A DNA stretch of 52,443 bases from Rubrivivax sp. GTDB lineage: Bacteria; Pseudomonadota; Gammaproteobacteria; Burkholderiales; Burkholderiaceae_C. The notes beneath the pieces are model-generated. The model was not told where the DNA came from, did not search any database, and worked only from the letters and a program-made list of their open reading frames with translations. Shown here piece after piece: positions 31,946-44,716 of the stretch. Location: the NCBI GenBank assembly GCA_026785885.1, contig JAJAZC010000034.1, forward strand, positions 1-52,443, written 5' to 3'. The position numbers were made by a program, and so were the translations under genes. Position 1 is the first letter of the stretch, and each line of letters opens with the position of its first letter.

Positions 31946-33484
31946 TCAGACCAGCCCCAGCTTCTGCGCCAGGCCGATGCGCTGCAGCTTACCGGTGGCG
32001 CCCTTGGGAATCTCGTCCATGAAAAGAATCTTCTTCGGCACCTTGTAGTCGGCCACACGCTGGCCAACAAAGGCCTGCAACTCGCGCTCTGTCACTGCCA
32101 GCCCTTCGCGCAGCACGACGCAGGCCGCTACCTCCTCACCGAGCTTGTCGTGCGGCATGCCGAAGCACACCACCTGCGCCACCGCCGGGTGGTCCATCAA
32201 CACTTCGTCGACCTCGCGCGGGCTGATCTTTTCGCCACCGCGGTTGATGATCTCCTTCAGCCGGCCGGTGATGCTGATGTAGCCGCCTTCATCCATCACG
32301 CCCTGGTCGCCGGTGCGAAACCAGCTGCTCGCGTCGCCGGAGGTAAATGCTTCGGCATTGGCCTGCGCATTGTTTTCGTAGCCGGCCGTAACGTTGGCGC
32401 CGCGGATCACGATCTCACCGGTGTTGGCGAGCCCGGTGCCGCGCGGCAGCAGCGTGCCGTCCCCGGCCATGATGACCACCTCGGGCCCCGCAGCCAGTCC
32501 CACGGTGCCGGGTTTGCGTGTGCCGGGCGGCAGCGGGTTGCTGGCCATCTGGTGCGTGGCTTCGGTCATGCCGTAGGACTCGATCAACGGCGCGCCGAAG
32601 ATTGCTTCGGCCTCGCGGATGACCTGCGGCGGCATGCTCGATGACGACGAGCGCATGAAGCGCAGCGGGTGTCGCCGAATAACGTCCAGGTTCTTCGGCG
32701 CGCGCGATGCGATCGCCTGGTGCATGGTCGGCACCGCCGTGAACCAGGTGGGTCTGGCTTCGTCCATCCAGCCGAAGAATTTCAGTGCGTTGAAGCCCGG
32801 GGTGCAGAAGACCTGCGAGCCAGCAGCCAGCGGCGCCAACACGCCGGCAATGAGGCCGTGGATGTGGAACAGCGGCATGATGTTCAAGCCGCAGTCGTCG
32901 GGGCGGAACATCAGCGTGTTGCGGATGTTCTGCGCGCTGGCGGCCAGATTGCGCTGGCTCAGCGGCACGATCTTCGGCCGTGACGTGGTGCCCGACGTGT
33001 GCAGCAGCATCGACACGTCGTCGGGCTCGGCCAGTCCACCCTGCGTCGTCGGCGCACCGGGCTGCAGATTGAGGCGGAAGGCCCCAGCGCCGGCCTGCAC
33101 ATCGGGCAGCAACTCGATCAGCCGCACGCCCAGCTTGAGGGCGGCAGCCACCGCGGGCGTTGCGCTGCCCTGTTCGACGATCAGCGCCTTGGCCTTGAGG
33201 TCGGCCAGGTAGAACTCGAACTCGTCGGCGCGGTAAGCCGGGTTCAGCGGCGCGCTGGTCACGCCGCTGGCGCAGGCGATAAAGCAGCTGGCCATCTCTG
33301 GCCCGTTGGGCAACACGATGGCCACGCGGTCGTTGCGGCCGATGCCGACACTGTTAAGTGCGGCCAACGTGGCAGCGATCAGTTGCCGCAGTGCGCCAAA
33401 AGTCAGCGGCGTACGGTTAGGGGCCGACAGCGCCGGTGCCGTATCGGCCCCGGCCGCGAGCAATTCATGCAACACCAGTTTCAT
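31946..33484 (-). CDS. AMP-forming acyl-CoA ligase (oxalyl-CoA synthetase-like)
   Basis: 512 residues from ATG 33484 (MKLVLHEL). ANL-superfamily motifs: LLHTSGTTSRPKIVPLSQRN (P-loop), LIESYGMTEATHQMASNPLPPG, WFRTGDQG, GRLKEIINRGGEKISPREVDEVL and the final PKGATGKLQR with the catalytic Lys. The HQM-x-NPLPP-like block is reminiscent of the AAE3/oxalate-CoA ligase group. The adjacent carboxylate transporter and the FDH island would fit oxalate degradation to formate, but no frc or oxc gene is in view. Confidence 0.8.
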   Translation of the reverse strand: MKLVLHELLAAGADTAPALSAPNRTPLTFGALRQLIAATLAALNSVGIGRNDRVAIVLPNGPEMASCFIACASGVTSAPLNPAYRADEFEFYLADLKAKALIVEQGSATPAVAAALKLGVRLIELLPDVQAGAGAFRLNLQPGAPTTQGGLAEPDDVSMLLHTSGTTSRPKIVPLSQRNLAASAQNIRNTLMFRPDDCGLNIMPLFHIHGLIAGVLAPLAAGSQVFCTPGFNALKFFGWMDEARPTWFTAVPTMHQAIASRAPKNLDVIRRHPLRFMRSSSSSMPPQVIREAEAIFGAPLIESYGMTEATHQMASNPLPPGTRKPGTVGLAAGPEVVIMAGDGTLLPRGTGLANTGEIVIRGANVTAGYENNAQANAEAFTSGDASSWFRTGDQGVMDEGGYISITGRLKEIINRGGEKISPREVDEVLMDHPAVAQVVCFGMPHDKLGEEVAACVVLREGLAVTERELQAFVGQRVADYKVPKKILFMDEIPKGATGKLQRIGLAQKLGLV

Positions 33485-33558
33485 CGCGTGTGGGCTCCAT
33501 CGGCCCCTGGGGCGCCTAGGTGATAGCTCCGTCGGAGCTGCGTTGCAAAGCAATCCGC

Positions 33559-34656
<1,098 letters not shown>

Positions 34657-34764
34657 GGGCTTCGTAACTCCGGTGACGTGTACAGCAGCGCTGGTTCAGC
34701 GATGCAGTCTATCGAAGCTCTGCGTGACCGCGCTGCCGCCGCTGCTCCAGACCTGCCATTCGCT

Positions 34765-34818
34765 CATTCGTAAGCGGCCAGCGACACCACCTTGACGAAT
34801 GGTGTGTCGCTTATGCGG
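34765..34818. repeat. Imperfect inverted repeat at the edge of the IS66 remnant
   Basis: GCGACACCACC and TGGTGTGTCGC form a hairpin-like inverted repeat, preceded by GTAAGCGGCC and followed by CTTATGCGG. It lies just outside the 3' end of the transposase remains and may be the residue of an IS66-family terminal repeat. Confidence 0.4.
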
Positions 34819-34827
34819 TCGACGAGA

Positions 34828-36249
34828 TCAGTCGTGTGGCTGCCAGAGATGCGGCAGCAGTTCGTCGATGCGGCTGTTCAGGTGCGTTGGCAGCCGGGTA
34901 AGCACGTCCTTGAGGTGGGCCCACGGGTCATGCCCGATGAGCTTGGCTGATTGCACCAGGCTCATGACCACGGCCGCACGTTGGCCGGCCAGTTCACTGC
35001 CGGCGAACAACCAGGCCTTGCGGCTCATCGCCCACGGCCGCATCACATTCTCGATGTGGTTGTTGTCCACCGGCACCCTGCCGTCGTGCAGATGCGCCGT
35101 CAACGCGATCTTGTCTGGCGCATCGCCAGCCGCGCGTCGGCCGTCAACGCTTGTACCTCGCGCTCGACGCGGTAGATCAGCGCGATGCGCTGCACCGCCT
35201 GCAGCGCCACAGGGCTCTGGTTAACCTTGATCAACTCGTCGAACTTGCGCCTCGAGTGGACCAGACAGCCTGCAGCCGTTCGGTCGTCTTGCCTGAGCAC
35301 GCTGCTCATAGCCCTTGAACTCGTCGCGCACCAGCGTGCCCGCCCAGCCGCGCAGGAACGCCGTCGGATATTTCGCCCCCGGCCGACGCAGAAGTCGTAC
35401 GCCACACCGGGCTGCGCATCGAAGCCGCCTCGCGCATAGACCCAGACCTAAGCTCGTCTCGTCTTGCCCGCCTTCGGGTCCAGCATGTGCACGTTCGAGC
35501 GTGCGTCGATGGCCTCTTGCCGTTTGTACGGCAGGGGACTCGACGAAGCGGCTCACCAACGTGTGCGCTATGAGCGCCTGCAGCGGGCATGCCGCTGTCG
35601 ATGATCTGCGGCTCGACCGGCTCTTGCACCAGTATTTGGCAGCACCGGCAGGCCCACTTGCCGCGAATGTGGCGGTGCACGAAGAACCGGGCGGGATGAT
35701 GTCCAGCTGCTCGTTCACGTCCTCGCCCACGCGCTGCATCGGCTGGCCGCAGTCGGCCGTCGGGCAGCTGGTGTTCTCGGGCTCGTGGTGATGCTCGACG
35801 CGCTTCAGGTAATCAGGCAGTGCTTGTCGCTTGGGCAAGCGCTTGGGCTCAACCGGCGGCGGTGTCGGCGCTGTTGTGGATGTAGCGGCCTGCGCTTGCA
35901 GCGCTTCGAGTCGCGCTTGCAGGCTCGCCTCATCGGCCGCCAGCGTCTCCTCGAACAACTGGCGCTGCTCGTCGTTCATCGCCTCGGTGCGGGCTGCAAA
36001 CTTCCACGCCCTCAGCCGCGCCAGCGCGAACGTGATGCGCCGGGTCTTGGCGTCCTTCAACGTGATGGCTCGGTCGCGCTCGGTGATCTGCTGGCTTTGC
36101 GCGGCGATTCGTTGGCACTGCGCATTGATCTGCGCAAACATCTGCGCGGCCACTTCGGCCAGCGCCGCAGGGCTCCGGCCGTGCAGGTCCTGAGCCTTGA
36201 ATTGCGGCGCTGTGAATGCGCGCGCTTGTGTCCCGTCCCGCGTGCTCAT
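34828..36249 (-). pseudogene. IS66-family transposase (TnpC), multiply frameshifted
   Basis: Pieces in at least three frames add up to one transposase. The N-terminal part (36249 to ~35600) begins MSTRDGTQ and has a coiled coil and leucine-rich start, then the zinc-finger-like CPTADCGQPMQRVGEDVNEQLDIIP. The middle (35405-35100) carries SRRKFDELIKVNQ, and the C-terminal piece (35103-34828) has DNNHIENVMRPWAMSRKAWLFAGSELAGQRAAVVMSLVQSAKLIGHDPWAHL, the IS66 catalytic Glu region. No tnpA or tnpB is present. The element is dead. Confidence 0.88.
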
Positions 36250-36332
36250 TTCCCCCTTCGCAGTTGGCCGCTGTTCCAAGCACGGGAGGTAATGCTGGCA
36301 CTGAGTGAGTCAATTGCACCGGAGCAGTCCTG

Positions 36333-36819
36333 ATGAGCAAAGGCAATCTGCTGTCGTTCGAAATCGGCAGCACGCGGTGCGACTGGACCTACGACGCGAT
36401 GAACCGCGTGTTGACCGAAGGCCAGGGCGCTGCCGTTGATCTGAGCTTGGAGTACGCGCTCGGTCTGCTGAAGAAGACCACCGACGCCAGCGGCCGGGTG
36501 GCCGAGCACACCGTGTTCGACTCACTGGGCCGCGTCAAGCAAACACAGGTGCGCCAGGCCGGCGTGCTTAAGAGCACGAGCGATAGCGCCTACGACACCG
36601 CCGGCCGGCTGGCCAGCGTTGCCGATTCGGTCTCGGGCGGTTTGAGCTACACCTACGACCAGCGCTTCGATGCCGTGGCTTCAGAGACCTCATAGTGGGG
36701 TGGCAAACCCGGCTGCCGCACAACAGGTCGGCTTCGACTACGACGGCGCGGATCGCCGCGCCAGGCTTACCCTGGCGAACGGCATCAGCCTGGACTACGC
36801 TTGGGACGATGCAGACTAG
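36333..36819 (+). pseudogene. Rhs/YD-repeat protein fragment
   Basis: Frame 1 (36333-36695) reads WTYDAMNRVLTE, EHTVFDSLGRVKQTQV, DTAGRLASVADSVSGGLSYTYDQRFD. After a frame change the sequence continues (36699-36819) VGFDYDGADRRARLTLANGISLDYAWDDAD and then meets a TAG. YD repeats of this kind form the shell of polymorphic toxins and wall-associated proteins. Neither a start nor the rest of the gene is present, so it is a relic left with the IS66 scar. Confidence 0.8.
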
Positions 36820-37068
36820 CTCGGCGGCATCACCTGCAAACTGGCGCGCGCGACGGCGGCGTCGCTGGTGTTGGCCATCGCACTGGTCCTGCTCGTTCCG
36901 ACGTTGATGTGGGCCGGGTTGCTCTGGGGCTTGGCCGTGGACGGGTTCGAAGCCTTTACGGCCGAAGCCGTGCTGGTGGCGACGGCAAACTTCATCGTGC
37001 ACGGCGGCGGCTATGCGCTGACGCTGGCCTGCCTCGTTGGCCCGCTGGCTTGGGCCGGACGCTTCTGA
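36820..37068 (+). CDS. Short two-helix membrane protein ORF fused in frame after the Rhs relic
   Basis: About 66 residues from TTG 36868 (or an earlier CTG/GTG in the same frame). It holds two hydrophobic segments: LAIALVLLVPTLMWAGLLWGLAV and FIVHGGGYALTLACLVGPLAWAG. It is in the same frame as the second Rhs piece, separated only by a TAG. Position right after Rhs sequence is where immunity proteins are usually found, but it could equally be a chance or truncated gene. No family is recognised. Confidence 0.4.
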   Translation, partial: LGGITCKLARATAASLVLAIALVLLVPTLMWAGLLWGLAVDGFEAFTAEAVLVATANFIVHGGGYALTLACLVGPLAWAGRF

Positions 37069-37109
37069 TCGCTCACTCGTAGGTCGGGCCATGGCCCTCG
37101 CACCGATCC

Positions 37110-37115
37110 TAGAAT
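37110..37115 (+). promoter_or_regulatory. Possible -10 element of metG
   Basis: TAGAAT lies eight bases before the metG ATG. If used, the transcript would be leaderless or nearly so. No clear -35 was found, and no ribosome site is visible before this ATG. Confidence 0.25.
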
Positions 37116-37122
37116 CAGCCGC

Positions 37123-39255
<2,133 letters not shown>

Positions 39256-39358
39256 AGACACCGGGCGCAGCGGGTCGCCCCGCCCAGCCACCATTTTTGA
39301 TGCACCCGTCGTCCGCAGATCGGTTTGTTTGCAGATGTGCAGGGCGAACAATCGGGGC

Positions 39359-42031
39359 ATGTCGAATCGCCCTGCGCCAGACGGCGGAACGCTGCTCGAA
39401 CGTGATGCGGAACTGCACGCGGTAGAGACGAGCCTTGCCGCCTTGCGGGCCACCGACAACCCGGGCGGCAGCTGCGTGCTGATTCATGGCGAAGCCGGCG
39501 CCGGCAAGACCGCGCTGATGCACGCGGTGCGCCAGCGCAGCGGCGCCGACATCGAATGGCTGTGGGGCGCCTGCGAGCCGCTGCTGGCGGCGCCCGCGCT
39601 CGGGCCGCTGATCGACCTGCTCGACCGCCTGGGGCCAACGCTGTCGCAGGCCGTGCGCTCAGGCCAGGCCACGCCCGATGTGCTCAGCGGCATGTTGGCC
39701 ATGCTGCGCGACCGCGCCCGCCCTGCCGTCCTGATGATCGACGACGTGCAGTGGGCCGACAGTGCCACCATCGACTTGCTGCGCTACCTGGGCCGGCGCA
39801 TCCACCAGACGCGGGCTTTGCTGGTGCTGTGCTGGCGCGACGACGCCCTGCCGGCCGACCACGCGTTGCGCGGCCTGCTGGGTAGCTTGCCGCCGCAGCG
39901 CACGCTGCGCCTGCAGCTGGCCGCGCTAAGCGCGGACGCGGTGGCCGCTTTGGCGCAGCGCGCCGGGCACAGTGCCGTGGGGCTGCACGCCGCTACCAGC
40001 GGCAATGCGTTCTTCGTCACCGAGTGGCTGGCCGGCGACGGCCGCGGCTTGCCGGCGTCCGTTCGCGACGCGGTGCTGTGGCGTGCCACCCAGCTGTCGC
40101 CGGCCGCGCGCGATGCCCTGGCCTTGGTGAGCGTGGCGCCGGCTGGGCTGGAGGCCGGCGTCGTCGATGCTGTCATCGACGGCGCCGCACTGGCGCTGGA
40201 TGAATGTGTGGTCGCCGGTCTGCTGCAGCGCGACGGCGCGCTGCTGCGCTTTCGCCACGAGCTGGCGCGGCAAAGTGTGTTGTCAGCGTGCGGCTCGGCC
40301 CGCAGCGTGGCCTTGCACGGCGCGGTGTTCGACGCCCTCAGCAACGCCGGCGCCAGCACGGCGCGGCTGGTGCACCACGCCGAGATGGCCGGCTTGCCGC
40401 GCGCCGTCGTGCAACTGGCGCCGTTGGCTGCGTCTGAGGCGGCCGATGCCGGCGCACACCGCCAGGCCGCGGCGCATTACGCGCTGGCGCTGTCGCATGC
40501 CGAAGAAACCAGCGCCGATCAGCAGGCCGCATTGCTGGTAGCCCACGCCGACGCCAGCATGGCGCTGCACCGGCTTGACGACGCACGGCGGTCGCGCCAG
40601 CGCGCCTTGGCCCTGCACCAGCATTTGCACGAGCCGCTGGCGGCAGGCCTGGACCTGCGCGCGCTGGCCCGCATCGAATGGTTTCGCGGCGACATCAGGC
40701 AGGCTAAGCAACATGCAGCGGCGGCCATCGAGCTCTTGACGCAGCAGGCAGCAGCGCATGAACTGGCGCTGGCCCACGCCACCATGGCCCACCTGCACCT
40801 GGCCGACGAAAGCCCGGCCGGGGCGCTGGATTGGGGTCGGCGGGCGCTGGCCTGGTTTGAGGCCGACGGCGACGAGGCCGGCGTCGGTTATGCGCTCAGC
40901 ATCGTCGCTGTTGCCGAGCTGATCCGCGACGACCAACCGCGCGGCCGGCGGTGGCTTGAGCGCAGTTTGGCCACCGCCCTGCAACCCGCCCTGCAACCCG
41001 CCCTGCAACCCGCCTTGCAACGCGAGCCCGCGGAGACGGTGTCGCGCCTGTATGCCAGCGTGGCTACGATGGCGCTGGTGCACCGGCGCTTCGACCGCCT
41101 GCATGCAGCTTGCGTTGCCGGCATCGCGTATTGCGATGCGCGCGGCCTCGATCTGTACGCCGCGCGCTTGCATATTCGGCGCGCGGCCGGGTGGATCGAA
41201 CAAGGCCTGTGGCCCGATGCGCGCCGCGCCTTGCAGGCGGTGCAGGGCACCCCCGAGCTGGCGCAGCGCGAGGTCGAGGAATCGTCGCACCTGCTGGCCC
41301 TGCTCGGCCTGCGTACGGGCGACCCAGCGGCTGCCGAGGCCTGGGCCGCGCGATTGGCCAAGAGCGTCGAGCCCGGCCGAAACGTCTGGTACGCGCCGCA
41401 GGCCACGGCGCTGGCCGAAGCCGCCTGGCTCTTGGGCGACAGCCCAGCGGTGCGGCGCATTGCCGAGCCTGCACTCGCCGCGGCACGCCGGACCGGCGAG
41501 CGCTGGCGCATCGGCCAACTGGCCTGCTGGTTGCAACGCGCAGGCCATGCAGCGGCCCTGCCGGCCGATCTTGCGGCGGACGTGGCGCCACCTTGTCGGC
41601 TCGAACTGATGGGCGACTTTCGCGGCGCTGCGGCGGCCTGGGGCGCCCTGGGCTGCCCTTACGAACAAGGGCTGGCGCTGCTGAGCGGCAACAACGGCGG
41701 TATCCACGACAGCGACGCCAAGCGCGAAGCATTGACGCTGTTCGACGCTCTCTGCGCCTTGCCGGCGGCGCGGCTGGCGCGCCAGGCGCTGCGCCCACTC
41801 GGCATCCGTGACGTGCCGCGCGGCCCGTACAGCGCCGTCCGACAAGACCCGCAAGGCCTGACGCCGCGTGAGCGGACCGTGCTCGGGCTGCTGCAGCACG
41901 GCCTGAGCAACCGCGCCATCGCGCTGCAGCTGCACCGCTCGGAACGTACCGTCGAACAGCACGTGGCCGCAATACTGGCCAAGCTCGGCCAGTCGCGCAC
42001 CGAGCTGCTGCGCCCGGGCGTCGATAAATAG
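39359..42031 (+). CDS. Large ATPase-type LuxR-family transcriptional regulator
   Basis: 890 residues from ATG 39359 (MSNRPAPDGGTLLERDAEL). Domains: AAA/NB-ARC-like ATPase with Walker A HGEAGAGKTALM (44-51) and Walker B AVLMIDDVQWADSA; a long helical TPR-like middle; and a C-terminal LuxR helix-turn-helix (LTPRERTVLGLLQHGLSNRAIALQLHRSERTVEQHVAAILAKLG). The layout is that of LAL/MalT-like regulators. The target genes and inducer are unknown. A 12-bp tandem repeat inside encodes PALQ four times. Confidence 0.88.
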   Translation: MSNRPAPDGGTLLERDAELHAVETSLAALRATDNPGGSCVLIHGEAGAGKTALMHAVRQRSGADIEWLWGACEPLLAAPALGPLIDLLDRLGPTLSQAVRSGQATPDVLSGMLAMLRDRARPAVLMIDDVQWADSATIDLLRYLGRRIHQTRALLVLCWRDDALPADHALRGLLGSLPPQRTLRLQLAALSADAVAALAQRAGHSAVGLHAATSGNAFFVTEWLAGDGRGLPASVRDAVLWRATQLSPAARDALALVSVAPAGLEAGVVDAVIDGAALALDECVVAGLLQRDGALLRFRHELARQSVLSACGSARSVALHGAVFDALSNAGASTARLVHHAEMAGLPRAVVQLAPLAASEAADAGAHRQAAAHYALALSHAEETSADQQAALLVAHADASMALHRLDDARRSRQRALALHQHLHEPLAAGLDLRALARIEWFRGDIRQAKQHAAAAIELLTQQAAAHELALAHATMAHLHLADESPAGALDWGRRALAWFEADGDEAGVGYALSIVAVAELIRDDQPRGRRWLERSLATALQPALQPALQPALQREPAETVSRLYASVATMALVHRRFDRLHAACVAGIAYCDARGLDLYAARLHIRRAAGWIEQGLWPDARRALQAVQGTPELAQREVEESSHLLALLGLRTGDPAAAEAWAARLAKSVEPGRNVWYAPQATALAEAAWLLGDSPAVRRIAEPALAAARRTGERWRIGQLACWLQRAGHAAALPADLAADVAPPCRLELMGDFRGAAAAWGALGCPYEQGLALLSGNNGGIHDSDAKREALTLFDALCALPAARLARQALRPLGIRDVPRGPYSAVRQDPQGLTPRERTVLGLLQHGLSNRAIALQLHRSERTVEQHVAAILAKLGQSRTELLRPGVDK
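40978..41024 (+). repeat. In-frame 12-bp tandem repeat (CTGCAACCCGCC)
   Basis: Four nearly identical 12-bp units encode PALQPALQPALQPALQ within the regulator's helical region. Being a multiple of three, changes in copy number would keep the frame and alter only the repeat length. Confidence 0.8.
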
Positions 42032-42191
42032 GTGCTGCAGCGCCGAAAGTCGGGTACCGGTGCCGTGTCGGCGCGGCGCTTCACTCCATAGCCTTCAGGC
42101 ATCCCATCGAATCAGCGGTGGGTGTTCTTCGAAGCGGGCCGCAGCCCCTGCAGCAGACCGCTTCGATCCCCAAGTCCTTTGGAGCATCGAC

Positions 42192-42651
42192 ATGCCTTTC
42201 TTTGATGACATGGCCACTGCGCTGGCCGAGTACCCGGTGGCCGACGTAACGCTGGAAATCGTCGACGTGGTGGTGCCCGGCAGCGCACGCAATGTCAACG
42301 AGGTTGCCACTTTCCGCGTGCGGGTGCACAACAACGGCCCACTCAACCTGATCAACGTGAGCGCGCGTTAGGGCCCAGAACGGTGCCCTGGTGCAGAGCG
42401 GTGGGGCTGCACAGCCGTTCGTGTCGGAGTTCGTCACCCAGGCGCTACCGTTGATCCGTCCGAACAGCGCACAGCTGACGGTCGGCAGCAACTTGCAGGT
42501 CAAGGCACCGCCGGGTGCGCAGGCCTCCAGGACCCTGGTCAAAGCCACGGTGGCAGGCTGGGACGCCAGCCTCGACCCGATCCTTAACGGCCGCAGTGAC
42601 CCGCTCGACACCCCGAGCGGCACGTATGCCGCCGCGGTGGTGATCTCCTGA
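42192..42651 (+). pseudogene. Hypothetical protein split by a single frameshift
   Basis: The first part (42192-42371) reads MPFFDDMATALAEYPVADVTLEIVDVVVPGSARNVNEVATFRVRVHNNGPLNLINVSAR and then a stop. The continuation, one base off, begins VRAQNGALVQSGGAAQPFVSEFVTQALPL and runs to 42651. Together they would give about 150 residues with a CARDB- or FxsA-like beta-sandwich feel (inference). The break is at GCGCGTTAG. Either a one-base indel or a sequencing error is possible. Confidence 0.6.
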
Positions 42652-42734
42652 GGCACATTGCCTCGGTGAGCACGACTTCTCAGCCGCGCAGCACGTTCAT
42701 GGCCCATTCGACCGCACCAGCGTCCTAGTGGGAC

Positions 42735-44034
42735 GTGGCAGCCGTACGCGAACGCTTTGTCTTCGCCGAGGCCGGCCGCGTCACCACCAACAACGCCGCC
42801 AACACCCAGCCGCCGCGCGCATTGCTGGCACTGATGCAGCGCCTGGCGCCGTTGTACGACAACGTGCACCGCGGCCAGCCGACAGCGTCGCAGCACACGA
42901 CGCGCCTCTTCGAAGCTACGTACGACGACATCGCGGCCTTCGTCGGCGCGCCGGGCCGCAGCAACGTCGTGCTGGTGCGCAACACCACCGAGGCAATCAA
43001 CACGGTGATGTACACGCTGCTGACCCAGTTTCGCGAGGGCGACAACATCGTCACTACGACGATGGAGCGCAACTCCAACTTCGTGCCGTGGTTCGCGCTG
43101 TGCAACCAGATCCTGCCGCGGCTCGGCCGCCGGGTGTCGCTGCAGCTTGCGCGCGTCGATGCGCTGAGCGGCGAGCTCGATCTTGCGCACCTGGCTTCGC
43201 TGGTCGACGCGCGCACCAAGCTCGGGGCCTGCACGGCGGCGTCCAACTTCCTCGGCACCCAGAACCCGCTGGCCGACGTGTCGGCCGTCGCCGCGGCCAG
43301 CGGCTACCTGCAGCCGGGCGGCGAGCGGCGCTCGTATCTGCTGATCGATAGCGCGCAGTGGGTGCCGTCACACGCGGTCGACATGCAGGCGCTGGGCGCC
43401 GACTATCTGGCGTTTTCGTTCCACAAGATGCTGGCGCCGTTTGGCGTGGGTGCGCTGGTGGCGCGCGAGGAGCGGCTGACGCAGTCGCTGCCGTTTCTGT
43501 ACGGCGGCGACATGGCGGACGATGGGGGCGTCTGCGCCGACCGTGTCTCCTACAACGACTTGCCATGGGAGTACGCCGCTGGCACGCCCAACATCCTCGG
43601 CGCAGGCGCTGCGGCTGCTGCCGGACCTGGCCCCGACGCCGAATGAGGCTCACCACTTCGACACCGCACGACCGCTGCAACGCGACACGGTCGAGCAGGC
43701 CATGGGCCGGGTCACGGTCTGGTGCCGCCAGCTCACGTCGCATGCATTGCAGCGCCTGGCGGCGGTGCCGGGCCTCACGATATACGGCCCGCCCGATGCG
43801 GCACGGCGCAGCGCGTTAGTGGCCTTCAACGTGGCCCGCCAAGATGCCCAGGTGCTGGCTGTGGCGCTCAACGACGCCGGCGTCAAAGCCCGAGGGGGTT
43901 GCCACTGCGCAAGCCTGGCGCACCGCGCAATGGGCATCGAGGCCAGTTGCCGCCTCAGCTTCCATGTCTACGACACGCTGGACGACGTGGACCGCTCGGT
44001 CGATGCCTTGGCAGACGTTGTCGCTGGCCGCTGA
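42735..44034 (+). pseudogene. PLP-dependent aminotransferase class V (cysteine desulfurase-like), frameshifted
   Basis: The first frame runs from GTG 42735 with FVFAEAGRVTTNNAANTQPP, RNTTEAINTVMYTL and the PLP Lys region LAFSFHKMLAPFGVGALV, to GTPNILG at about 43600. It then leaves the frame; the true continuation is in the frame of 43522-44034 (AQALRLLPDLAPTPNEAHHF...ARGGCHCASLAHRAMGIE). Both pieces align to one class V aminotransferase of about 430 residues. The C-terminal GGCHCAS could be a reactive-Cys loop. A one-base indel near 43602 would restore the frame. Confidence 0.8.
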
Positions 44035-44134
44035 CCCCGACCAACGCGCAGCCCGGAACCGGGCCGGTGGCCGAGCACCGCGCCACCGCAGCAGCGCCCG
44101 GGGCACGAGCGGCCCGGCGTTCCGTTCTTCCGGG

Positions 44135-44656
44135 TCAGTTGCGACCGCCGCCTTGCAAATCGCGCGGGTCGTCAGCCATGGCAGTGCTCAGTACCTGACG
44201 CTTTGCGTCGAAGGTCACGCTGAACAGCTTGGACGTCTGCCCGTCGGCTTTGAAGCGCCAGTCCCAAACCTCTTCGTTCTTTAGCGCATAGGGCGTGGTC
44301 TTGGCCGGGCGGCCGAGCAGCTCGCGCACCTGCTGCTGCGTCAGGCCGGGCTGCACTTTGGCGAAGTTGTCGGGGCTGAGCAGCTGGCGCAGCGAGCTCA
44401 TCCGCCCATCGGGCCCGATCTGAATCACGTAATTGGCCCAGCCCTCGGGCTGACGCGGGTAGTCCATCGTGCGCGTGCCGTCGGCTGCAACCGTCACGGT
44501 GACCGGGTCACCGAACTGCTTGCGCACGTCGACCTCGGTCGACACGCCCTCTTCCAGTTTGCCCACGCGTTGCGGATCACAGGCCACGGCACCGGCTGCC
44601 AAGGCCAGGACCACAACCAACCTGCCGAGAGACAACCTGTGCTCAGCCAAACGCAT
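44135..44656 (-). CDS. OmlA/BamE-like outer-membrane lipoprotein
   Basis: 173 residues with a lipoprotein signal peptide (LVVVLALAAGAVAC). Two SmpA/OmlA-type repeats are seen: LEEGVSTEVDVRKQFGDPV and VQPGLTQQQVRELLGRPAKTTPYALKNEEVWDWRF. BamE-like proteins help the BAM complex insert outer-membrane barrels. This one is longer than E. coli BamE, so it may be a paralogue. It is divergent from the DUF3460 gene over about 60 bp. Confidence 0.82.
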   Translation of the reverse strand: MRLAEHRLSLGRLVVVLALAAGAVACDPQRVGKLEEGVSTEVDVRKQFGDPVTVTVAADGTRTMDYPRQPEGWANYVIQIGPDGRMSSLRQLLSPDNFAKVQPGLTQQQVRELLGRPAKTTPYALKNEEVWDWRFKADGQTSKLFSVTFDAKRQVLSTAMADDPRDLQGGGRN

Positions 44657-44669
44657 GCGCCACCCCCGC

Positions 44670-44690
44670 TAAAATCAACAATTGGATTTT
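44670..44690. promoter_or_regulatory. AT-rich inverted repeat in the omlA/DUF3460 divergent promoter region
   Basis: The sequence AAAATCAACAATTGGATTTT is an imperfect palindrome in an otherwise GC-rich region and includes TAAAAT, a plausible -10 for the plus strand. The site could be an operator or two overlapping divergent promoters. Confidence 0.4.
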
Positions 44691-44716
44691 GCCCCTGCCC
44701 TCAACAGCCCTGCACC

